Positions 34,640 to 44,144 of a stretch of 64,000 nucleotides of DNA are shown here, piece after piece. This DNA comes from Neobacillus sp. FSL H8-0543 (GTDB lineage Bacteria > Bacillota > Bacilli > Bacillales > Cytobacillaceae). Every line of letters starts with the position of its first letter. Positions within the stretch are counted from its first letter, which is position 1. The notes below the pieces were generated by a model that was not told the DNA's origin, did no database searches, and saw nothing but the letters and a program-made list of their open reading frames with translations. The position numbers and the translations under genes are program-made. The DNA lies in assembly GCF_038592905.1 (NCBI RefSeq), contig NZ_CP151943.1:2728001-2792000 (forward strand). The letters run 5' to 3'.

Positions 34640-35435
34640 GGACAGAGAATTAACGCGATTAGAAAATGAGTGGAAAAACCGTTTTGACCGATTTACAGCC
34701 CCTGAGCCCTCAAGAGAACAAACCTTAGATCTGCTTCAAAAGATAAAAGCTGTAGAAGAAGTTAAGCCAGTTGATTTGCGGTTTAAACTGGAATCACATC
34801 AAGATACACAATCTATGTCAGCCAGAACCGTAAATTTATTTTTATCTCAATGGAATTTTCACGGAACGCGAAGTTGGCTTCTTACAGGAATCATTATGTT
34901 GATATTAACCCTTACGATTAGCCAAAATATAGGCAATGAAGTGGCTGGATTTTCGACATGGATTAAGTGGGTTACACTTTTTATGATTGCGGTTATGGGA
35001 TATGCGTTTCGTACTAAAAATGAGGGGAATCAACTCATTGAAACATTAAGTTATTATCCGTTGACTGTGCAAATGTTTATGCGTTTTATGATTGTAATGG
35101 CCTTACAATTGGCGATTACATTGCCGTTAAGCTTTATTATACTGGGAGCAACGAATTCTATTTACTATTTACTAGGGTCCTTTACCCCGGTTTTATTTTT
35201 TGGCGTTATTGGCTTTGTTAGTACAATTTGGCTTGGACAAAAGATCGGCCTATTACTGGCTCTATTTGTTTGGTTTAGTCAAACTTTGTTTGAAAAGCAA
35301 CACCAATCTGCGTCCTTATTTCAGTTACCGGAAAATGAGGGATTCTTACTTATGAATATCGTTGTTATGGGGATTTCTATTCTTTTACTCGGCACTGTTA
35401 CATTGAAATACCGTCAGATGAGGGATTTGACATGA
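34632..35435 (+). CDS. Membrane protein, candidate anti-sigma factor / permease
   Basis: 267 aa with a charged cytosolic N-terminus of about 80 residues (LENEWKNRFDRFTAPEPSRE) followed by six membrane segments. It overlaps the sigma gene by 8 nt, the usual place of an anti-sigma factor. The membrane half resembles an ABC-2 permease, and the next gene is an ATPase overlapping by ATGA. It could therefore do both: hold the sigma factor with its N-terminus and act as permease. That dual role is inference. Confidence 0.7.
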   Translation: MSEDRELTRLENEWKNRFDRFTAPEPSREQTLDLLQKIKAVEEVKPVDLRFKLESHQDTQSMSARTVNLFLSQWNFHGTRSWLLTGIIMLILTLTISQNIGNEVAGFSTWIKWVTLFMIAVMGYAFRTKNEGNQLIETLSYYPLTVQMFMRFMIVMALQLAITLPLSFIILGATNSIYYLLGSFTPVLFFGVIGFVSTIWLGQKIGLLLALFVWFSQTLFEKQHQSASLFQLPENEGFLLMNIVVMGISILLLGTVTLKYRQMRDLT

Positions 35436-36154
35436 GGATAGTGTTAGACAACATTGAATTTACAAAAGCAAATGTAAAAGTATTCAGTGGAATAAGTTGT
35501 TCATTTAAAGAAGGAGTTACGTATGTCATAGGGAATAATGGCGCAGGGAAAAGTGAACTCTTGAAAATTGTTTCTACTGCGATTATTCCCGATAAAGGAA
35601 CGATTACCTATACAAAATTAATCCGTGATAAAAAAGTTGGGACGTATCGTAAGCATCTAAGTACCGATGAAGTTAGGAAAATTGTTGGTTTTATGCCGCA
35701 GCATTTCACAGGCTATTCGGAAATGACAATTGAAAGATACTTAACATATATGGCTTTCCATAAAGGAATTCCCCATAAGCTTGTTAAACCTTTACTAAAT
35801 GAATGGTTAAGCGATGCTAATTTAGTTGAACTTAAAAGAAGAAAGCTCCGGACCCTTTCAGGTGGAGAGCGACAAAAGGTAGGCTTGATTCAAGCACTTA
35901 TTAATCAACCGAGAATTTGTATTTTGGATGAACCATTTGAAGGATTAGACACGCATGAAAAGCAGTTTTTTAATCGTGTAATTCAGAGACTTTCCTTTCA
36001 TAGTGTCATTATCATTAGCACACATTTAGTGGAAGAAATTGAGCGGTCAGTTGGGGTCAGCATCTTATATATGGAAGAAGGGAAATTGTCTTATATCGAT
36101 AGTGTGGATGAACTTAGTGAATTGAAAAGTTTCCTATCGAATGTGGAAAAATAA
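35432..36154 (+). CDS. ABC transporter ATP-binding protein, second of the operon
   Basis: 240 aa. Walker A reads GNNGAGKSE, with Glu in place of the usual Thr/Ser after GKS; Q-loop MPQHF, signature LSGGERQK, Walker B ICILDEPFEGLD and the H-loop STHL are present. It overlaps the membrane protein gene by 4 nt and is the last gene of the operon. It is probably the ATPase for the upstream membrane protein. Confidence 0.9.
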   Translation: MRIVLDNIEFTKANVKVFSGISCSFKEGVTYVIGNNGAGKSELLKIVSTAIIPDKGTITYTKLIRDKKVGTYRKHLSTDEVRKIVGFMPQHFTGYSEMTIERYLTYMAFHKGIPHKLVKPLLNEWLSDANLVELKRRKLRTLSGGERQKVGLIQALINQPRICILDEPFEGLDTHEKQFFNRVIQRLSFHSVIIISTHLVEEIERSVGVSILYMEEGKLSYIDSVDELSELKSFLSNVEK

Positions 36155-36269
36155 GGGTCTATGTTCAGGCGTTGTCGAAAGAGTAAGTGGATTTTGTAAA
36201 AAGAGAAACAAAAAGCTGCTGAAGTTCATCAGGATCGTCCAACAAGTTCTGATATTTGTAATAATCATA

Positions 36270-36308
36270 AAAAATGCAGTTCCCAATATTAGGACTGCAT
36301 TTTTTTTA
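36270..36308. terminator. Terminator of the sigma/ABC operon
   Basis: AAAATGCAGTTCC pairs with GGACTGCATTTT and continues into an eight-T run. Confidence 0.85.
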
Positions 36309-36332
36309 CCCCTACATTTCTCGTCTTAACCA

Positions 36333-37175
36333 CTAAGTAAGCCTAGGTAATTGGTCTTTATACATCTTTCGTAATTCACTCAGTTTTTCTAAATTCCGGA
36401 GTGATTGTTGTTCAAGATTCTGGCCAATACCAAGAATAAAGGTTTCTACTAAAAAGGTTGGAGCTATCATAGAGTGAAATTCCCACAACTCTCCTCGATT
36501 TGTATAGAAAATATAATCCCCCTCCCCTTGAAAATCTGAAATAAGACAGTCTGTAAGAATAATCGTCTTATACTTTACTTTTTTTGCATAATCCAAGAGC
36601 ACAGAAGCTTCTCGACTCATCTCAACAAAACCGAACATAAATACAACGTCTTCTTTTTGAAAATGCATTAAAGACTCAAATAAATCATGTCCACTTTTTG
36701 GTAGTAGTTCGATTTCCAATCCAAACCGTGCAAGACGGTGTCTCATTAATACTGCGATCCCTTCAGCAGAACTAGGTGCATGGATATAAATTTTTCTACA
36801 ATTCGTCATTAATGTAATCGCTTGTTTAAATTGCCCACTATCTAGTGCTTCCAGGGTATTGACAAACTGGTTCTGAGTCATCGCTAGTAAATGCTCGTGA
36901 ATTGGAAGTTGTTGATGTTGAATTTGTAGTAAGGAATTTTTTAATTTATTTTCTGGTGACACCTGTTCATTCTCTTTGATAGCTGTTTTAAATGATTTGA
37001 AATTGTCGTAGCCAATCTGTTTCCAAAAGCGAGATATGGTCGCGTTACTCACATGCAGCTTTTGTGCAAGTTCTGTTTCAGAAAAGGTTAAAATACGTTC
37101 ACCGCTTTTTTCGATGAAGTCAGCTATTCGTTTTTGGTTTGGAGTTAATTTTGTAACATCCCACTTCATATTCAT
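36333..37175 (-). CDS. RpiR/MurR-family regulator
   Basis: 280 aa: N-terminal RpiR HTH (LTPNQKRIADFIEKSGERIL, then LHVSNATISRFWKQIGYDNF) and a C-terminal SIS domain (residues about 115-245; IYIHAPSSAEGIAVLMRHRL) that binds sugar phosphates in known members. ATG 37175 is chosen for GGAGGGG with 6-nt spacing. It is divergent from an ECF transporter operon and probably controls it in response to a phosphorylated compound. Confidence 0.88.
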   Translation of the reverse strand: MNMKWDVTKLTPNQKRIADFIEKSGERILTFSETELAQKLHVSNATISRFWKQIGYDNFKSFKTAIKENEQVSPENKLKNSLLQIQHQQLPIHEHLLAMTQNQFVNTLEALDSGQFKQAITLMTNCRKIYIHAPSSAEGIAVLMRHRLARFGLEIELLPKSGHDLFESLMHFQKEDVVFMFGFVEMSREASVLLDYAKKVKYKTIILTDCLISDFQGEGDYIFYTNRGELWEFHSMIAPTFLVETFILGIGQNLEQQSLRNLEKLSELRKMYKDQLPRLT

Positions 37176-37333
37176 TTCTATCCCCTCCAAATAGTAATTT
37201 ATCACAAAATGAAAAAAATTTTTCATAAAATAAAAAAATAAATTTTTTTTACAATATTCACATTATTCCTTAATACATCCTTTACATTTCACTACTACAA
37301 TGAAAGGTAATAAAGGATTGAGGGGGAAAAATT

Positions 37334-38209
37334 TTGTTAACGAAGTCTTATGAATTAACGCAATCTCAAAAAATGATGATATTTATTTTGTCTATGTGTC
37401 TTTATGGGTTAAGCAACATGTTTACCGAGCTTGTGCCGTCCGTACATGTTGGGCCAATCGAACTTTCCATTGATGCTTTTGCCTTTATTCCGTTAGCGTT
37501 ATGTATGTTATTCCATCCACTTTATGCAGCCATTGGAGCCGCGACAGGTGAGTTGATTTTTGGCGAGTTAATGTTAGGACAGTTTGGTGGAATTGGTGAA
37601 GTGGAGAAGTTCATTTTATTTTCACTTGGTATGGTAATCGGAGGGATGATGGTTCGCAATCCGCAAAAAAAATCGCAGGTAGTGATGGGGGCAATTGTTG
37701 GCTATGGTGTGTTCCTCGTTTTAAGTACGATTGTAGATATTGTCAAAGTAGTTGTTGGGGTTGAAGATTTTGAAGCGGTTCCTGGTTTAGCAGCAAGTAT
37801 ATATGTGGTAGAAGGTGTTGAATTTTTAACGGATCTCATATTCTCAGGTACCTTATTTGCTTTACTACCAACGCTTTACTTAGTCCCTCGTTTATATGGG
37901 AAAATTGAACCTTTATTAGGTATGAAGCCAAGAAGCAACAAGGTGAATATTCCATTAAAAGAGATTCTTACACCGAAATTCGTCGTGATTAGCCTTATTT
38001 TAACTGTGGTAGCCTTCTTTGCAGAAGCTTTGGCAGAATCTGATTTTGAAGTAGGGGTATGGGAGCCGGAATTTGTTGAAACATACGGTGCTTCATTTAT
38101 CTGGATCATAATTGGTGTTGCAGCAGTATGCTCCGTTGCTATTATTTTATATCTAGTGAAAAAAGGGAAAGATTCGAATTTAAATGAGGATATGAGTAAG
38201 AGTGTCTAA
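37334..38209 (+). CDS. ECF transporter S-component-like membrane protein
   Basis: 291 aa, with about five membrane segments in residues 12-190 and two more near the C-terminus (about 215-232 and 255-275). The arrangement S - A - T fits a substrate-specific component of an energy-coupling factor transporter. Relatives are sometimes mislabelled as a cell division protein. The start is TTG with AGGGGG 7 nt upstream. It overlaps the ATPase gene by 8 nt. Substrate unknown. Confidence 0.7.
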   Translation: MLTKSYELTQSQKMMIFILSMCLYGLSNMFTELVPSVHVGPIELSIDAFAFIPLALCMLFHPLYAAIGAATGELIFGELMLGQFGGIGEVEKFILFSLGMVIGGMMVRNPQKKSQVVMGAIVGYGVFLVLSTIVDIVKVVVGVEDFEAVPGLAASIYVVEGVEFLTDLIFSGTLFALLPTLYLVPRLYGKIEPLLGMKPRSNKVNIPLKEILTPKFVVISLILTVVAFFAEALAESDFEVGVWEPEFVETYGASFIWIIIGVAAVCSVAIILYLVKKGKDSNLNEDMSKSV

Positions 38210-39908
38210 GCCAATTGTAGAAATCCGAAATGTGTCTTTTCAGTATCCGGGAAAGGACACAAAGGTTCTTAATGAAGCAAACTTAACGGTTGAAGAAGGC
38301 GATTTTCTTGCGATAATCGGTGGAAACGGTTCAGGAAAATCAACCCTTTGTAAAACAATGAATGGTCTCATCCCTAAATTTTATGTTGGTGAATTTGAGG
38401 GAGATGTAGTGATTGATGGGCTTAATACTTCTGAACATGATGTCGCAACGCTTTCGAAGTCGATTGGATATGTCTATCAGGATTTTGAAAATCAATTACT
38501 TCGTCCAACTGTTTTAGACGATGCCTCTTTTGTGCCTTTAAATTATGGTTTTCCGGATTTTAAAGAACGCGGGAAATGGGCCTTGCAAGTAACAGGTCTT
38601 TCCCATTTGGCTCAAGAATTTGTCTGGCAGTTAAGTGGCGGGCAGAAGCATTTACTTGCTTTAGCAGGTGCTATTGCCATGAAGCCTAAAGTATTGATAA
38701 TCGATGAGCCGATTGCCCAGTTAGATCCACAGCATGCCAAGACCATTTATCATGTACTCAAAACCTTGAATGAAGAGTATGGGACTACGATTATCGTCAT
38801 TGAACATTATACAGAGTTTATTGCAACGTATTGTAAGCAAGTGGTGTTAATGGATCAAGGAAGAGTGTGTTGGAAGAAAGATGTACGTGAGGCCCTTTGT
38901 CGTGTTGAAGAATTACTAACGCGGCAAATTTTCCCGCCACAAGTCACGTTAGCCGCTCATCATTTAAATCGTGATAAGGCTTACCCAATTACGTTGGATG
39001 AAGGTATTGACTATTTTAGTGGAGTGAAATCCCATCTTGCTCCACTACCACAACGTAAAAGCAATGATGGGAAGATACCGGTTCTCGCTTTGAAAAATAT
39101 AAGTGTTCGTTATCGAACCCTTCGTAAACAAACAAAAGATGCACTACACCAGGTATCTACTACTTTTTATAAAGGAGATCAAGTAGCACTTGTAGGGAAT
39201 AACGGTGCTGGAAAATCTTCTTTATTAAAAATATTAGGCGGAATTGTGAAACCAGTAGAAGGTGTAATGGAGCTTTCTGGAATTCCGTTAAAAAAATATA
39301 CACCTGAAACACTATCCAATCACATTGCCTTTGTTTTTCAAAATGCAGAGGAAATGTTCATCGATGATAGTGTCAGAAAGGAAATAGAATTTTATTTAAA
39401 AGCACGAAAGGTTGAAAATCTATCGTTCGTTGTTGATCAAATTTTAGAGGATTTCGATTTAGTTGATTTCCAAAACCAGGATGCACGATTGCTGAGCGGG
39501 GGACAACAGCGACGTGTCTCCCTGGCGATTGGTGCGGCAATGCGCCCATCTATCATTATTTTAGATGAGCCAACCGCAAATCTAGATATGGCAACAAAAA
39601 ATAAAGTGGTATTATTGCTCGATCGTTTAAAAAAACATGTGGATACCATTATAATAGCCACACATGATATGCAGCTTGTAGCTGAATGGGCAAATCGATT
39701 GCTGGTGATGCATGAGGGTGAATTGATTGCAGATGATGTTAGTGACGTCATTTTCAAACAAAAAGAGATTTTAAATCGTGCGGGCCTTGTTCCACCGCAA
39801 ATAATCAATTTGTGCAATGAGCTTAACTTTCCACATTGTGCAACGATTGAAATGTTTGTAGATAGCTGGAAACAAGCGGTCAAGCGGGGTGTTTTATATG
39901 GAAATTAG
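38202..39908 (+). CDS. ECF transporter ATPase, two ATP-binding domains fused
   Basis: 568 aa with two complete ABC domains (residues about 5-245 and 295-530). Walker A motifs are GGNGSGKST and GNNGAGKSS, signatures LSGGQKHL and LSGGQQRR, Walker B VLIIDEPIAQLD and IIILDEPTANLD. This fused A-A' form replaces separate EcfA1 and EcfA2. GTG start overlapping the previous gene; it also overlaps the next gene. Confidence 0.92.
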   Translation: MSKPIVEIRNVSFQYPGKDTKVLNEANLTVEEGDFLAIIGGNGSGKSTLCKTMNGLIPKFYVGEFEGDVVIDGLNTSEHDVATLSKSIGYVYQDFENQLLRPTVLDDASFVPLNYGFPDFKERGKWALQVTGLSHLAQEFVWQLSGGQKHLLALAGAIAMKPKVLIIDEPIAQLDPQHAKTIYHVLKTLNEEYGTTIIVIEHYTEFIATYCKQVVLMDQGRVCWKKDVREALCRVEELLTRQIFPPQVTLAAHHLNRDKAYPITLDEGIDYFSGVKSHLAPLPQRKSNDGKIPVLALKNISVRYRTLRKQTKDALHQVSTTFYKGDQVALVGNNGAGKSSLLKILGGIVKPVEGVMELSGIPLKKYTPETLSNHIAFVFQNAEEMFIDDSVRKEIEFYLKARKVENLSFVVDQILEDFDLVDFQNQDARLLSGGQQRRVSLAIGAAMRPSIIILDEPTANLDMATKNKVVLLLDRLKKHVDTIIIATHDMQLVAEWANRLLVMHEGELIADDVSDVIFKQKEILNRAGLVPPQIINLCNELNFPHCATIEMFVDSWKQAVKRGVLYGN

Positions 39909-40716
39909 TAAATTCTTGACTGATAAACTTTCGCTTGAATATGTGAAAGGTGAGTTGGTGAGAACGGCTTACGGGATAGAAGAAAATCTACTAACGAAGC
40001 TGGATCCGCGCGTTCTCCTAATCTGGTATGGCTACTTTGCGATTATTCCTTGGTTTATTCATAGTCATGTTGTTCTAGTTGGATATCTACTATTCATGGT
40101 CTTTCTAACGTATAAAGCCAAAGTAAGTCCACTTATTTTAGGGGTTCTTGGGCTTGGGTTACTAGGAGAAATGGCCATTCTTTTCATCATTTCACTATTT
40201 TTCGGTGGGAATATTGAAACCGTGCTCCCTATGTTTTGGCTAAGTATCAAGCTGGGGGCAATGTCGCTTGCCAGTGTCGCCGTTTTTACGAGCTTAAATC
40301 CAGAAAAGTTCAGTGATGCGTTATTAAGAATGGGTTTTCCTGCTCAGTTTTCATTTAGTGTTGCCTATGGTTATCGAATATTACCTACTTTATTGGAAGA
40401 GTTTCAACAAATCATTTTATCGTATCGCTTGCGGGGCCAAGCACCAACAAGAAACGGCCTTTTTTATTGGCGAAAGATCGTCTATTTCTTGATCGTTTTT
40501 ATCCGTTCTTTTTATCCGCTTATATTAAACACCGCGAAGCGCTCAAGAACAACAGTGGAGGCACTTGAAACAAAGGGTTTTAGTTATGGTGCCAATAACA
40601 AAGAGATGATTAAGCTAAAAACGAGTTATTTAAAAGTAACCTATATCGATTACTCGTTTATGATGATTACGATTTTATATTTAATTATCGTCCATGCTTT
40701 ACATTATGTTTTATAA
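39898..40716 (+). CDS. ECF transporter T component (EcfT-like)
   Basis: 272 aa, four to five membrane segments, with the cytosolic coupling motifs expected for EcfT (YRLRGQAPTRNG near residue 175 and ETKGFSYGANN near 225), which dock on the ATPases. ATG 39898 lies inside the end of the ATPase gene; GTG 39889 in the same frame is an alternative. Confidence 0.88.
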   Translation: MEISKFLTDKLSLEYVKGELVRTAYGIEENLLTKLDPRVLLIWYGYFAIIPWFIHSHVVLVGYLLFMVFLTYKAKVSPLILGVLGLGLLGEMAILFIISLFFGGNIETVLPMFWLSIKLGAMSLASVAVFTSLNPEKFSDALLRMGFPAQFSFSVAYGYRILPTLLEEFQQIILSYRLRGQAPTRNGLFYWRKIVYFLIVFIRSFYPLILNTAKRSRTTVEALETKGFSYGANNKEMIKLKTSYLKVTYIDYSFMMITILYLIIVHALHYVL

Positions 40717-40728
40717 GGAGTGCTAGTA

Positions 40729-41484
40729 TTGAAATTCGATTTTCACACACATGCTAAATTATCAAAGAAGGCAGATTTCTCGATAGCCTATTACGAAGAG
40801 ATGGCAAAGCAGGCATTACAAAGTGGACTTGATGGTCTTGCATTAACAGAGCATTTTAATACGAGTAATTTTCATGAGGTTTATGATAGGTTAGATGAAC
40901 ATTTTCCTTATGTAGATGGCTATTATAATATATTTGGGTTAAAGGTATTTCCAGGTATGGAAGTTGATATTTTAGAAGTCGGCCATATTCTATGTATTGG
41001 AGATTTACAAGATATTCGATCCATGCGTGAGCAGTTAACTGATTATACAGAAGAGAGATCATTTATTCGGTTTGCTGAACTATTAAAGCTGCGGTCTAAC
41101 TACGAAATGCTTGTCATTGGTGCCCATCCTTTTCGTCCATCTACGGCATTAAAGGACCTAGATCGTTCTTTGTTAAAACAGCTGGACGCTTTCGATTTAA
41201 ATGGGAAGGATTTGCATACTCGTGGTATTGAGGAAAATATCAGAGATGTAGATTTGCTTGGCCTAGCACTTGATAAACCTGTTGTCGGTGGTAGTGATAC
41301 ACATCAGTTTATGCAATACGGAGCAGTGTATACCGTTCTGGATAAGCCCTGCACAAATGTAACAGAGTTAAAGGATGTTGTTTTAAATAGACAATTCTCT
41401 GTGGAAGTGGCAGAAGATCTGCATGAACGAGTATCCGAAGCTAATCGGTTAAAAGCAATTTTAAAGTCGAAATTAGAAGTTTAA
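40729..41484 (+). CDS. PHP-domain phosphoesterase
   Basis: 251 aa. The metal-binding PHP motifs are DFHTHAKLSKKADFS (HxH), LALTEHFN, PGMEVDI, GAHPFRPS and GGSDTH, so a metal-dependent phosphoesterase is expected. TTG 40729 is chosen because AAGGAG (40715-40720) is then 8 nt away. It is the last gene of the ECF operon; with the SIS-domain regulator it suggests that the imported compound is phosphorylated or processed as a phosphate ester. Confidence 0.85.
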   Translation: MKFDFHTHAKLSKKADFSIAYYEEMAKQALQSGLDGLALTEHFNTSNFHEVYDRLDEHFPYVDGYYNIFGLKVFPGMEVDILEVGHILCIGDLQDIRSMREQLTDYTEERSFIRFAELLKLRSNYEMLVIGAHPFRPSTALKDLDRSLLKQLDAFDLNGKDLHTRGIEENIRDVDLLGLALDKPVVGGSDTHQFMQYGAVYTVLDKPCTNVTELKDVVLNRQFSVEVAEDLHERVSEANRLKAILKSKLEV

Positions 41485-41504
41485 CTCTATTAATCTCATA
41501 AGTA

Positions 41505-41537
41505 AAAAGGATATTTCAAAATAGAAATATCCCTTAT
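41505..41537 (+). terminator. Intrinsic terminator of the ECF operon
   Basis: AAGGATATTTC pairs with GAAATATCCCTT, preceded by A-rich and followed by T-rich sequence. Confidence 0.75.
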
Positions 41538-41754
41538 TACTTTCGATTATTATTCTAATAACCTGTCATAGTCAACTTGCAAAAATAGTGCTACAGACGT
41601 AGTAAGGTATTAGTCTCTAGCAGGTTAATTTAATAAATATTATTTTGTATGATTACTTTAGTACGTTTAATCATCTTTTAGGTGAAGTCAACTCAGAAAC
41701 CTGCATGTAAGAATATTATTAATTCAAAAAAGTATGTAGGAAGGGGGTAAAATT

Positions 41755-44109
41755 TTGTTTTTAAAAATGGTCAAGAACGATTTCATCAGGAATAAAATTT
41801 CAACTATTTCAGTATTTGTATTTATAACTCTCGCAGTTATTTTGGCAGCTAGTGCAATAAATAATATTGCCAATCTGATTCAGTCGATGTCTGAACTGCA
41901 GGAACGTGCAGTTCCAGCTGACATTACTCAAATGCATTCTGGAAAATATAACCAGGAGGAAATTGATAAATTTACAGAAGAACAGCGTGAGAATATAGCG
42001 ATGCAGGAGACGATGGTTCTTCTGACTTTGGATGGAAGTAATATTCATTTTGGCAAAAATCAAACGATGGCTGGAACGGTACAGGATATTTCATTTGTTG
42101 TACAGAATAAGGAATTTGATTTTATAGTGGATCTGGATAATGAAAAGCTGAATGTAAAGGAAGGTTTCGTTGCGGTTCCCATCTATTTCATGGAACAATA
42201 TGACTTAATAATAGGTGATTCGATTACGGTGATAAGTGGAGAGTATCAGCAAGAGTTTGTTATTTCAGATTATGCAAGAGATTATGAGATGAACTCATCA
42301 CTAACTTCTTCGAAACGATTTGTGATTAATCAGACGGACTATAATGAAATGCTAAAAATGCTCGTAGGGGAACCAGAATATCTGATTGAATTCAAACTAA
42401 ATGAAAACGGGGATTCTAATGCTGTTCAGACTGCCTACATCAAAGGAGGTTTACCAGCAAACGGTCCTACAGTCGGAGGCAAGTTCTTTCTGATATTTAA
42501 TGCCATGTCAGATGCGACAGTGGCTATGGTTATTATACTGATCAGTGTACTTCTGATTATTATCGCTTCGCTTTGTATTAGACTTACGTTTCTGGCAACG
42601 ATTGATGAAGATTTAAGAGAAATCGGAGTTATGAAAGCAATCGGAATATCCAAAAGGGATATTAAGAAGGTATATCTTAACAAATACAGAGTGATGTCAT
42701 TAGTAGCAGGTATCATTGGCTATCTCATGTCCTTCGCAGTAGTGAATCTATTTAACGGTAATATGAGATTGTATCTATCTTCGGATTTATCAGGAAACTT
42801 AAAATATGGACTATCTCTTATCGCTCCAATATTTGTATATGTCATGATTGTGATGTACTGCAAGAAAGTCTTGAAAAGAATTGATAAGATATCTGCAGTG
42901 GAAGCATTACGTTCAACTATCATGGAACGTGGAAAGAACCGAAAATACAGTTTTTCACTGCTTAAGAACCAATTCTTCAGCACCAATATTTACATGGGAA
43001 TTAGGGATGTATTTAAGCGTTTTAAATTATACAGCTTACTGTTATTTATTTTTGTCGTATGTACGTTTATTATCATTCTTCCGTTAAATATGTATAACAC
43101 CATGAATTCACCGGAATTTTCAACCTACATGGGAATAGGTAAATCCGATTTGAGAATCGATCTTCGAAAGACAGATAGTATCACAGAAGATTTTAAAAAG
43201 CTACAGGAAGAATTAAAGAATGATTCGGATATTGAAAAGCATGCGGCTTACATCACAAGTTCCTATCAGGTCGAAAATGAGGAAGGTTCCTGGGACTATA
43301 TAAATATCGAAACCGGAGATTTTTCCGTATTTCCATTAAATTATCTGGAAGGAAGTGCACCAGATAGTATAGGCGAAATCTCACTCTCCCATGCAAATGC
43401 GTCACAAGACGGATTAAACAAGAAAGTGGGAGATGAAGTAGTCGTAAAGGTTGGCGGGACAGAAAAAACTTTGAAAGTAAGTGGAATTTATCAGGATATT
43501 ACAAATGGTGGAAAAACAGCAAAGGCGCATACCAGTCTTGGATTAAATGAAGAAGCCGTTCTTTGGTATATTTTTTACATGGATTTGGCTTCCCACGTTG
43601 ATAAACACGTGAAAATGGACTACTACCAGAATGCCTATGATTCCGCTCAAGTAAATGATATCAAAGAATATACCGGACAGACACTTGGAAATATCATTGA
43701 TCAGATGAGCACAGTTGTGATGGGGGGAATTGCCATTGCATTCATCATTGTTATATTGATCACTGCCCTATTCCTTAGGATGTTATTATCAAAGGATACA
43801 TCTCAGATTGCCATTATGCGTAGTGTAGGATTAACTTCTAAACATATTAGGCATCAATATATGGCAGGAACATTGATGGTACTGATTTTCGGAATAATTG
43901 TTGGAGTTTTGGCTTCTACTTATTTAGGAGAATTTCTGGTAAGTATGGCAATGTCCACGATGGGAGCTGCAAAAATTCAATTTGTTCATGTTGGATGGCA
44001 GACTTGGCTGCTATGTCCGTTAGCGCTGATTGTAGTAGTTGGTTTTACAATATCTGTGTGCTGTAAGGTAACAGTTGAAGATGATTTATCTGTTGTGTTA
44101 AGAAGTTAG
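41755..44109 (+). CDS. FtsX-type ABC transporter permease
   Basis: 784 aa with two FtsX modules. Membrane segments lie near residues 18-38, 255-280, 305-330, 345-365 (first module), then 430-450 and 655-680, 705-725, 745-770 (second), with large extracytoplasmic domains between. Motifs such as DLREIGVMKAIGISKRDI and QIAIMRSVGLTSKHI are the coupling helices. TTG start with GGGGG upstream. It pairs with the ATPase 35 nt downstream. No two-component system is adjacent, unlike Bce-type peptide exporters. Confidence 0.9.
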   Translation: MFLKMVKNDFIRNKISTISVFVFITLAVILAASAINNIANLIQSMSELQERAVPADITQMHSGKYNQEEIDKFTEEQRENIAMQETMVLLTLDGSNIHFGKNQTMAGTVQDISFVVQNKEFDFIVDLDNEKLNVKEGFVAVPIYFMEQYDLIIGDSITVISGEYQQEFVISDYARDYEMNSSLTSSKRFVINQTDYNEMLKMLVGEPEYLIEFKLNENGDSNAVQTAYIKGGLPANGPTVGGKFFLIFNAMSDATVAMVIILISVLLIIIASLCIRLTFLATIDEDLREIGVMKAIGISKRDIKKVYLNKYRVMSLVAGIIGYLMSFAVVNLFNGNMRLYLSSDLSGNLKYGLSLIAPIFVYVMIVMYCKKVLKRIDKISAVEALRSTIMERGKNRKYSFSLLKNQFFSTNIYMGIRDVFKRFKLYSLLLFIFVVCTFIIILPLNMYNTMNSPEFSTYMGIGKSDLRIDLRKTDSITEDFKKLQEELKNDSDIEKHAAYITSSYQVENEEGSWDYINIETGDFSVFPLNYLEGSAPDSIGEISLSHANASQDGLNKKVGDEVVVKVGGTEKTLKVSGIYQDITNGGKTAKAHTSLGLNEEAVLWYIFYMDLASHVDKHVKMDYYQNAYDSAQVNDIKEYTGQTLGNIIDQMSTVVMGGIAIAFIIVILITALFLRMLLSKDTSQIAIMRSVGLTSKHIRHQYMAGTLMVLIFGIIVGVLASTYLGEFLVSMAMSTMGAAKIQFVHVGWQTWLLCPLALIVVVGFTISVCCKVTVEDDLSVVLRS

Positions 44110-44144
44110 AACAGCTGAAAAAGGTCAGGGCTGGAGGAATATAT

